This document shows positions 42,698 to 51,627 of a DNA stretch of 64,000 nt, in pieces. Made by a program: the position numbers and the translations under genes. The stretch covers positions 15,073,624 through 15,137,623 of the forward strand of contig JAPNXP010000002.1 in NCBI GenBank assembly GCA_028753945.1. The letters run 5' to 3'. Position 1 is the stretch's first letter; every line of letters starts with the position of its first letter. Origin of the DNA: Hexactinellida sp. DTS-2022 (Eukaryota > Porifera > Hexactinellida). A model generated the notes under the pieces. That model was not told where the DNA came from. It ran no database searches and worked only from the letters and a program-made list of their open reading frames with translations.

Positions 42698-45600
42698 ATG
42701 GGATCTGTTGTCAGCAGTGCGGACAACAACGAAGAGTTTATTACAAATCTCTGCAAAACAAAACACATTGTAACCCCTGAGGTGAGAATTAATACAGTAG
42801 ATTCTGTTAATAGGAATACCAGGGGACCGTCTTAATATGTTCGTATTAACCGGAGTCACTTACATGCATTTGTATAGGCTAGGGGAATTAATACTCTACT
42901 CCTTAATCAACCGAAATTTCGCCTTATCCGTGTTCCTATTAACGAGAATCTACTGTAGTTCATAAATTTGGTTAATAAATTAGCCCAGGGTTTTTTAAGG
43001 TTGAGACCTTGGTGTAACTCAACACTGCAGCGGCCGCGGCCGACCCGAATCGTGGTGTAACTCCAAAAAATCTTGGACAAAATTTACACCAAGATCGGCC
43101 TTAAATAAAATCCTTCCCTATGGTTAATTAATAATACCACTACTTTTTCCTCATGACAGTCTAACTTAAGTAGCACAAAATTTTGGCAATTTCAAATAAA
43201 GTTCCTAAGCATAATTTGAAATATGTAATCTTTCCATAAATTTCCGGAAATTTCCATAGAAAACAAATTTTTTGGGAATTTTACAACACTACTACATACA
43301 GTAGAGTAGACTCTGTTAATAGGAACACCAGGGGACCGTCGTAATATGTTCGTATTAACCGGAGTCACTTGCTTAAAAAAACCTTCCCTATAGTTTATTA
43401 ATAATACCACTACTTATGCTACTATGTATGGCATTGTATGCTACACTGTAGATTTTCCTCGGAATTAATTAACTTTAGTAGCACAAAATTTTTTGGTAAT
43501 TTCAAATCAAGTTCCTAAGCATAATTTGAAATATGTAATCTTTCCATAAATTTCGCAAATTTGGAAATTTTACATTTTTGGAAATTTTACATTGGAAATT
43601 TTACTATGTGGTTAATTAATAAATCATACTTATGCTACTTATGCTACTACTTAATGCCCTGTAGATAGAGCAGGTATTCCGTATGGTGGACCGCGTGGAC
43701 TTTATGTTCCTTGAGGGAGAGGAGAGCGAGTTGGAGGCGAGCAGACTCGAGGCCTACGAAGACAAGGCTTGGAAGAACGGAACCTTCCACATGTCGGCAC
43801 CTTGTATTTATACTAAAGCACTCGAGGCACTGAAGATACAGCCCAAGCTATCCTTTCTAAATATAGGTACACACTCAGTGGTTAGCCGTACCATGGATTA
43901 TATTATGGGTTTATATTAGAAAATATCTGAAAATAGATATACAATAGTCGGTTTAATAGCAATATTGCTCTATTAGCAAGTTATTTTCAGTCCCCAAGCG
44001 AGCATTTAATGTTAATTCAGTTCCTCTAATAACAAGCAAATACTGTCAAAACCGTTTTTTCTAACCAACTACTTATTCTAAATGTATAAGAATTCTAATT
44101 TTGTTATATTTTCAAAGGGTTTATTCTATATCCATGCATTGCAAAGAATTGGTTAGAAAAAATAGTTTAAGACTAGCATGCAAATGCGACTTGCTATTAC
44201 GCGAACACACAGTTTATATTATACGAGTTATCTCCTTGAATAATATTATTTGTACTCGTATTAAATAAATATTAATTAAATTAATTAACTCTAAGTGCCA
44301 AATGCCAAAGTTGGCAGTATTTATAACACATTTGTAAAGAATATCATATGTTTATATTTGCTCCTGTACATATTTATTATATTATATTTATTGGATAATC
44401 CCAAATGTTTATATTTATTAGAGAATCCCATATGTTTATATTTATTGGATAATCCCATATGTTTATATTTGCCTGTATTCAATAGGGAGTGGAACAGGGT
44501 ACCTATCTACCATGGTTGGTATTCTCCTGGGCCCCAGGGGTATAAATAGGGGCGTTGAGATATATTCCGCTAATGTTAAATTCGCCAGAGAGAGAACTAA
44601 CAACTTCGTACGAAACTCTCCTTTCTACGATCCGACTCAGTTCTCATTTCCGGAGTTTCGAGTTGGCAACGGTCTGCTGCTGGACCCCCAGCACGGGATG
44701 TACGACCGAGTCTACTGCGGGGCGGATGTCCCACAGGGGTACGACGGGATTATGAAGGGACTGCTCAATCCAGGGGGAATACTGGTCATGCCCTATAACG
44801 GATCGGTGAGTATACACAGTGGTATATAGTATAGCAGGGAATTATCCAGGAGCGCGAGACGCTCCTTTTTGGAGCATGATTTTAGGAAAAAAATTAATTA
44901 GGAGCGCGAAAAATTGGAAAAACTTATTTTGAAGTCTCTCTATTATGAACAACATTTAATCCCTTTAATGTTCATAATAAAATACTAGAATGTATCAAGT
45001 TTAACTATTCATTATTACTAGTCAATTGCCCGTCGCTTTGCTGACGTAATATGGAAATATTTTCATGATACATTTGATATGTATATGATATAGCGGGAAT
45101 ATATACTAAGAGGTGGCTATGTACATATTACTGATAATTTATATATATCAATCATTATAGCAAGCCCACCTACAAAACTTCTTTATATACTACATTTCGG
45201 GTGTATTTTACTTTAGTGCACCTTATCTGAGCCATTTTCAGCTACGCGAACTTCGGGATTAAGGCGTGTTTTTCTTTTCAACATTTTATTAAAGCCATAA
45301 ACGCTTTATCGCACACATTGCCTTAGGACTATGTTGTATTTCCGATGAGTTGCCCGGGTTTGTTGAAGGTTCCATTGAATGTTTAACAAAATAATTATTT
45401 TCCGTATGTGGTATTTATTCAAAAAATGAATGTCAACAATGCATATTAGGAGATAAATATTAGTGGTTGAATTGGGCCAATCAATTTGCGATCAGCAATA
45501 TCAAAAATGAATGTCAACAATGCATATTAGGAGATAAATATTAGTGGTTGAATTGGGCCAATCAAAATGCGATTTGAGATCGGTTGCGGACACACACACA

Positions 45601-48600
45601 CACACACAGACACTGCTCTATTAATAGTATAGATTTATAAATACCGTATTTCCCCGAATAAACGCCCCGGCGCTTATTGTTTTCGTGGCCCAAAATTATC
45701 CTGAAATTTTTGTGAAAATCCAGAATATAATATTTAGGTGGTTTCCACCAACAGTATACCTACCGAAGTTGCCAAAATCAATGGAATTACATTACAGTGA
45801 TCAACTAATCTGTGTAAAATTTATCATACCAATGTCAATTTTTATTGACCCGGCGCTTATTCGGGGAAATACGGTATGTACATTCCTATTACCCCCTCCC
45901 GTTGCTGTAGCTGGTGTCTGTGACGAGACTGTCGGAGAGCGAGTGGAGCGAAGACACGGTTCTCTCGAGTGTAAGCTTCGCGCATCTCATCCTGCCAACC
46001 GAGGAATGCATGAAGGAGACACTAGCCATCGACTTCGGTAAACAACAACACTTGTATATTGGCCAACACCTTTCTAGTGTAATTATCAGACATTGGCAAG
46101 GCATTAAAAATCACCTTTTCGAAACTGGGTTTTATACTACAGTAGAACCTCGTTAGTACGAACACGGTTAATAGGAACACTATTTCAATCCCCTTCAAAG
46201 AATTTCCATTACGGTACCTACCATTACGGCTTTTCATTACAAATGACTTTGATTAATATGAATTTCCGGTTAAGGCGAATACATTTTGACGGTCCCTGAT
46301 ATCCCTATTAACGAGATTCAACATTTTCATCAGAACTCTAGTAAATACAAACACGGATAAGGGATTAATTCTCACGAATTAATTCCCCTAGCCTATACAA
46401 ATGCATGCAAGTGACTCCGGTTAATACGAATACCGTTATAATTCCCTGTTGTAACTTGTATATATGTTATGGGAGATGTTGTCAATCGGGAGATGTTGTC
46501 GAATCGCCAACATCTCCCGCGGGAGATGTTGGCGATTTACCATTATGGCTTCAGTTGTTTATAATTATGGTTTCTATTATTATAATATATACTATTAGTT
46601 AGCAAACTTATAATTTAGTTATCTAATTTCTCATATACAGTAGAACCTCGTTAATACGAACACCAACGGACGGTAAAAATCTGTTCGCTTTATCCGGAGT
46701 TCGTATTAACTGGAGTAATACCCATTCAATAGCCATTGTAGGGACCTGAATTTGTGGATCTGTTTGTTCGTCTTATCCGGAAATTCTTATTAAATGTGTT
46801 CGTACTAACGAGGTTATACTGTACGTAGTAATTAACCTGCAAAATACAAAGGTTTATCTTCAATATCTTGTATATTTATACTCAATAAATTTTTTGTCCG
46901 GAATTGATTGAGGAACTGGTAAGAGCTACAGACTTTGCATGGGTGTCGGAAATACCCATCTATAAACAACTTAGAATATCTAAGAGAAGTATCAACGACT
47001 TTGTACATTTGTTTGTTTGTTTTGTTTTGACATATTTGTTCCGGCTGCAAATTGATTCCGGTCATAAATTGTTCGTTTAACAAATTAGTCCAGAACTATT
47101 TAGAGTATATATCAATTCTATGGCATGGCATGGGTTTGTCTATTGCATAGCAAATTCGTTCCGGTTTAATTTATACCAGTAATCACACTTAGACGGTTTC
47201 TGTATGCAACACATAAGTGGCACTTTTGTAATTACCACCCAAATTTACAATTTTCCAGATACAACTATGCAGGGTTTTATCCAGGCGTATGCGACGCGCC
47301 TGCAGGCGCGTAATTTCAAACGGAAACTTTTCTAGGCGCGCGAAAATTGAGAGATGCTCCCATAGACGTAATACAAATTGAGCATTTTAGGCGCGTGTGA
47401 GCGAGCTCTAACATAATCTAGGCGCGCGGGAAATTTTGCCTAGATGAAAGCCTGCAACTATGTACCATCATAATCACATTTGAAAAACTTTGCTTAGGTT
47501 CAGTATTAATAAAATCATGTACTCTCGGCCTCTGGGAAGCATAAATATCAAGTTTGAAACCGCTCGAACCAATATCAGTATTCATGAATAGTTGCCCTAC
47601 CGAATACGAATACTGATATTCGGTTGAGTAACCGAATACTGATAATGATAATATTCGGTTCCTTCAACTGAATACGAATACTGATGATGTTCGCTTCTTT
47701 AAACCTAGTACTAATACTGATAATCTTTGGTGCCCTAACCGAATATACGAATACTTATAATATTCGGCTGCAATAACCGAATACGAATACTTATAATATT
47801 TGGTCGGGCAACCGAATACTAATAATGATATTCGGTCGGGCAACCGAATACTAATGATAATATTCGGTTCCTTCAACTGAATACGAATACTGATGATGTT
47901 CGCTTCTTTAAACCTAGTACTAATACTGATAATCTTTGGTGCCCTAACCGAATATACGAATACTTATAATATTCGGCTGCAATAACCGAATACGAATACT
48001 TATAATATTTGGTCGGGCAACCGAATACTAATAATGATATTCGGTCGGGCAACCGAATACTAATAATGATATTCGGTCGGGCAACCGAATATCAACTATT
48101 CGGCAAATAATATTCGGTTGAACCAAATATATCAGTATTCGGTTGCAACCTTGATAAATACGTATTATCTGTGTGTACGTACTAACTGAATTAACCTTAG
48201 AAATAGGATTTATAGTTTCGGGATTTCGGATTAAGATGCTATCTAATCTCGGGATTATTAATACAAGGTATGTATGATATTTTACTGGATTAATATTAAA
48301 CAAGTCGTCTTTATTATACCAGCTTAGTTCTTAAACAGTCAGTATGAAAACGAATTTCGCATTTACAATTTATAATAGGAATATGGTGAACTCTAGTAGA
48401 GATGCACCGGATCCACTTTTTTGAGATCCGGTCGGATCTGGTATATCCTTAAACTATTGTTATAACGAAGTGCTTGGGATCTGTAAATTCCTTCGTTATA
48501 TCCGGATAATAATTAATGCATTTAGGCGGGAGAAAATCTCCAATTCGTTGAAAGCAGTTATTTCGGTATATCCGACTTCGTTACAACGGGAGTTCACTGT

Positions 48601-51032
48601 ATTTATTGTTATCATTGACACAAACCAAAAAAATTATTGAGTATAAATATACAAGATATTGAAGATAAACCTTTGTATTTTGCAGGTTAATTACTACGTA
48701 TATGAGAAATTAGATAACTTAATTATAAGTTTGCTAACTAATAGTATATATTATAATAATAGAAACCATAATTATAAACAACTGAAGCCATAATGGTAAA
48801 TCGCCAACATCTCCCGCGGGAGATGTTGGCGATTCGACAACATCTCCCGATTGACAACATCTCCCATAACATATATACTCTGAATATGTCACAGGTGTTC
48901 ACATAAGTGGAACTATAGACTATACAGAGAATAACACCTGCATACAAACATCTGCTATTCTGTCTGATACATATTAGCAACAAATATCGGTTAAGGAGTA
49001 CAAAGTTTAATTCCCCTAGCCTATGCAAATGCATGCAAGTGACTCCAGTTAATACGAATTCCGGATAATACGAACATATTAATACGGTTCCTATTAAAAG
49101 AGTCTCCTCTATTTGTTTGTATTACTATTGTTTGTATTATTGTTGTTTGTGTTACTGTTGTTTGTAGTATTATTGTTACTGTTGTTTGTATTATTGTTGT
49201 TTGTATTACTGTTGTTTGTATTACTGTTGTTTGTTGTATTACTGTTGTTTGTATTACTGTTGTATGTATTATTGTTGTTGTGTTGATGTTGTTTGTATTA
49301 TTGTTGTTTGTATTACTGTTGTTTGTATTACTGTTGTATGTATTATTGTTGTTGTGTTGATGTTGTTTGTATTATTGTTGTTTGTATTACTGGTGTTTGT
49401 ATTATTATTGTTACTGTTGTTTGTATTATTGTTGTTTGTATTATTGTTGTTTGTATTACTGTTGTTTATATTACTGTTGTATGTATTATTGTTGTTGTGT
49501 TGATGTTGTTTGTATTACTGGTGTTTGTATTATTATTGTTTGTATTACTGTATTTATACATAAGTATCACTGTATGTATAGTACTAATCGCTGTATACAT
49601 ACTAATCGCTGTGTAGGCTACAACATCTTGTCCCTGCAGCGACTGTGCCGACTGGCTATCCTGGAGCTGGTGCAGCCGGAGCAGAGGTCGCAGCTGGCAG
49701 AGCTGCCCCTCCCCTCTCAGCTGATCGCATTCCTGACCTACGATGGGGTGCTACGGTGCGAGAGGCCAAAGGAGAGACCCACCTCCCTTATAGCCACCGG
49801 TAAGCGTAGGGCACTCTAATGGTAGTATACACAAGATCCCGAAATTAAATATCACGCTTTTGGTAATTTTATAATACGAAGGGATGGTCTATCACATACT
49901 GGTTGACCCCTTGGAAGCGTTATATATCGTTTTTAACATCCCGTTTAGCGACTTCTATTAATTATAATTATAATTATCCTTTCGTTGACGTGGGGTAAAA
50001 GGTATAAATAGAAAAACCATTTTAAATTAAATTGAATTGAATTAACTTTCAGTTTGACTTTCACATTCCGGGGCAACGAAGGGTCCATTATAACTATTCT
50101 ATTCTATATTTAAGTGTTGCTTGAACTTGCTTCCCAATACTATATAACTTAAATAATATCATATTATAACTACGTATATTTAAATAACTATAACTAACAC
50201 CTATCGAATAGGCACAGTTCCTGACGAGACAGGTTCAGAGGAGAGTCAGCCCGATAACTCCACTGAGGACACGCCCAACAAACTGGTGTGCAAACTCGGG
50301 AAGAAGAGACGGAGAGGGAAGCCGGATGCCCGGAGTCCCTTCCTTGTGTACGGACCCAACGGAATGCGGTATCTGTTCTCTATGGGAGATGCGGTAGACG
50401 GGAACGAGAAGATATTCGTTGATATGGACGAGGCACAAAGTTAGTTGTGCTAAGACTGCTAACAACAGAACTGTGTCAATGGAATGTATTATACAGCCAT
50501 TTGTAAATACGCTCCTAATCCAATTCTCATACGCCTAAATCACATATTAATGTTACGGTATAGGAGAGGAGTCCAAATTTTGGCGCTCCTAAATTCAAAT
50601 TTTCCAAAAATCATACTCCAAAAGGAGCGTCTCGCGCTCCTGGATAATTCCTTGGACTAAAGGTGTTATTTTTTAATAAATGGAGTTTATTTGTTACCAT
50701 TTAATACAAAAGGAATAAGGGATTAATAAGGCGCGAATTTTTTCATTTTTACCAACTATTTACAATGCCTCTGTTAGGCTCTGTAACCAATCACCAAAAT
50801 AAAGAATATGCTGTCGGCACAGCTGTAATTTTAGATTTTTGACGAACACAAATTTGCTGTTAGGAACTTATTACAATATTTGCTGTTAGGAACTTATTAC
50901 AATATTTGCTGTTTAGGAACAGATGAGGATGTTACTGATAACACAGCTGATTCCACATCCAACACTCAACTGGATTCAGACCAGGACCCTGAGACAGACC
51001 CGAAGGGGGCAGATTCGCCCCCAGGGGACTAA
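42698..51032 (+). CDS. PCMTD1: PCMTD-like protein (L-isoaspartyl methyltransferase fold) with C-terminal SOCS box, complete
   Basis: Seven exons join in phase to 419 codons: 42698-42781, 43665-43866, 44486-44805, 45911-46037, 49617-49799, 50212-50439, 50917-51032. It starts MGSVVSSADNNEEF, matching the myristoylation-type MG start of PCMTD1/2. The methyltransferase fold has SAPCIYTKALEAL, motif I LNIGSGTGYLS (93-103), GGILVMP. Residues 249-286 read as a SOCS/BC box: SLQRLCRLAIL then AELPLPSQLIAFL. Known family role: PCMTDs bind elongin B/C and cullin 5 and may recognise isoaspartyl substrates. Exons 6-7 give a basic (KKRRRGK) then acidic tail. Reading through the exon 6 donor would stop at TAG 50442-50444, a shorter isoform. 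Confidence 0.93.
42792..42957 (-). repeat. Family F MITE in PCMTD intron 1
   Basis: 'cagtagattctgttaatagg' to 'taacgagaatctactg', TA outside. A second, 5'-only copy starts at about 43300. Confidence 0.8.
43110..43664. repeat. Local duplication in PCMTD intron 1
   Basis: A segment of about 140 bp ('taataataccactactt' to 'atatgtaatctttccataaa') occurs at about 43126-43265 and 43393-43560, with a third copy at 53795-53935. 'ctgtagat' with preceding 'tgctac' words before exon 2 is echoed at 43405-43452. Confidence 0.75.
43950..44220. repeat. Family G MITE interrupted by a family H MITE
   Basis: Left G part ends 'aataacaagcaaata' near 44042; right G part resumes 'catgcaaatgcgacttgcta' near 44179. 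Between them is a family H-type sequence ('aaaaccgttttttctaacca' to 'aattggttagaaaaaatag'). Confidence 0.75.
44345..44476. repeat. Minisatellite before PCMTD exon 3
   Basis: About four 33-bp units of 'tttatatttattggataatc' plus 'ccatatg', ending about 10 bp before the acceptor of exon 3. Confidence 0.85.
44806..45640. repeat. PCMTD intron 3, left part
   Basis: 44840-44930 is a family I fragment ('aggagcgcgagacgctcc'), followed by a family B piece to about 44985. From about 45020 comes a non-coding repeat that begins 'agtcaattgcccgtcgcttt' and ends 'attaatagtatagat' near 45633; inside it a 61-bp segment ('aaaatgaatgtcaacaatgc' onward) is tandemly doubled (about 45424-45566), and a short CA run lies at 45592-45608. 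Confidence 0.6.
45642..45874. repeat. Inverted-repeat element with 'accgtatttccccgaataa' ends
   Basis: About 233 bp. Ends ACCGTATTTCCCCGAATAA and its inverse, extended by 'cggcgcttat'. TA on both sides. Fragment also at 585-628. Confidence 0.8.
46140..46440. repeat. PCMTD intron 4: family A and family F copies
   Basis: 46141-46322 is family A (right end degraded). 46335-46440 is a family F fragment ('acacggataagggattaatt', 'agtgactccggttaatacga'). Confidence 0.7.
46456..46896 (+). repeat. Inverted duplication, arm 1 (contains MITE insertion)
   Basis: Matches 48876-48619 in inverse almost base for base, except that a family A MITE sits at 46638-46821. Contains a 30-bp perfect palindrome centred on 'ctcccgcgggag' (46503-46532). 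Confidence 0.93.
46638..46821 (+). mobile_element. Family A MITE with its empty site preserved nearby
   Basis: 184 bp, CAGTAGAACC...ACTG, flanked by TA (46636-46637, 46822-46823). The other arm of the inverted duplication reads 'ctcatatacgtagt' straight through with one TA, so the element and its TA duplication are exactly defined. Confidence 0.95.
46897..47647. other. PCMTD intron 4, middle
   Basis: AT-rich with no gene. About 47270-47460 has a repeat of 'aggcgcgcgaaaattgag' type related to fragments at 11880 and 33560. From 47540 the 'gaatactgatat' words of the next repeat begin. Confidence 0.5.
47648..48140. repeat. 'ccgaatac' minisatellite with a 209-bp higher-order duplication
   Basis: Degenerate units of about 30 bp around 'ttcggtcgggcaaccgaata'. 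A 209-bp block starting 'ataatattcggttccttc' at 47648 recurs almost exactly at 47857. Confidence 0.9.
48460..48601 (-). repeat. Family D MITE in PCMTD intron 4
   Basis: 'gttataacgaagtgcttgg' to 'acgggagttcactgta'; left end slightly cut. Confidence 0.78.
48619..48876 (-). repeat. Inverted duplication, arm 2 (no MITE)
   Basis: Inverse of 46456-46896 minus the MITE. It carries the same 30-bp palindrome at about 48801-48830. The arms enclose about 1.7 kb. Confidence 0.93.
48980..49110 (+). repeat. Family F MITE fragment
   Basis: 'aatatcggttaaggagtaca' to 'cggttcctattaaaagagtc'; left end missing. Confidence 0.72.
49112..49552. repeat. 'tttgtattactgttg' minisatellite in PCMTD intron 4
   Basis: About 25-30 units of 15-18 bp, with a higher-order duplication of a roughly 105-bp block (starting 'tgtatgtattattgttgttg'). 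It ends about 60 bp before exon 5. Confidence 0.92.
50495..50660 (+). repeat. Family I element, well preserved
   Basis: 'gtaaatacgctcctaatcc' to 'gcgctcctggataattcc', about 165 bp. Related copies at 830, 18750, 39080, 44840, 54230, 57770. Confidence 0.75.
50848..50916. repeat. 26-bp tandem duplication of the PCMTD exon 7 acceptor
   Basis: 'tttgctgttaggaactta' plus 'ttacaata' occurs twice before 'tttgctgtttag' and the true exon 7 start GAACAG. Each copy has TAG followed by GAAC. Confidence 0.92.
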
Positions 51033-51627
51033 CCACACCTCTGTCACCCGTCATATTAAACTCGTTACGAATTAATTCATTTTTGGTTTCATTTCAATTT
51101 AATTGCCCCAAAGCTCCGAGATCTTATTCTGTCTCCAAATTCATTTTTTCTATATTTGTAAATACTCAAGTTTATGTTGTTGTTGTTTTGTTGTTGTTAT
51201 TTGATAATTATACTCCGTTCATTAATATTTGGGAATACAGTCAACTCTCGTTATAACGAAGTGCTTGGGACCTGTAAATCCCTTCGTTATATCCGGATAT
51301 TCGTTATAAGCGGATAATAATTAAGCATTTAGTGCTCTGGGGGGAAATCTCCATTTCGTTATAACTTATAAGCAGTTATTTCGTTATATCCGACTTGGTT
51401 ATAACGAGAAAAATAAAATTATTTCACTTTCAGGTATAAATACCAAATGCTCTAATTAAGCATTAGAGCATTTGGTATACCTGAAATAATTTTAATTTCG
51501 TATGAATAGTAATTACGTGCAACGTCTCATTAATTGAAAGTGTATAAATGGACATTATCATGAATAGGAACTATAAATATACTTTTATAGCATAGCTACA
51601 ATCTGTGTACATTGGAATTTGAACTAA
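51033..51627. repeat. Intergenic DNA between PCMTD and the Tks-like gene
   Basis: Family D MITE at about 51238-51412. Directly after it, 51417-51496 is a foldback: 'taccaaatgctctaat', a 5-base loop, and its inverse, extended outward by 'aattatttc...caggtat'. The promoter of the next gene is probably in the last 130 bp. Confidence 0.75.

Noticed and set aside
47540..48140. CRISPR-like array from regularly spaced 'ccgaatac' words
   Set aside because: Repeats are degenerate, contiguous and without unique spacers, in an animal intron: a minisatellite.
49186..49819. Long hydrophobic open frames (Leu/Val/Cys-rich) across 49186-49616
   Set aside because: They are translation of the 'tttgtattactgttg' minisatellite; only 49617-49799 is a real exon (PCMTD exon 5).
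42698..50444. PCMTD stop at 50442-50444 as the main gene end
   Set aside because: The stop lies in a GTTAGT donor, and joining to 50917-51032 keeps phase and gives the acidic tail expected of the family; kept only as an alternative.
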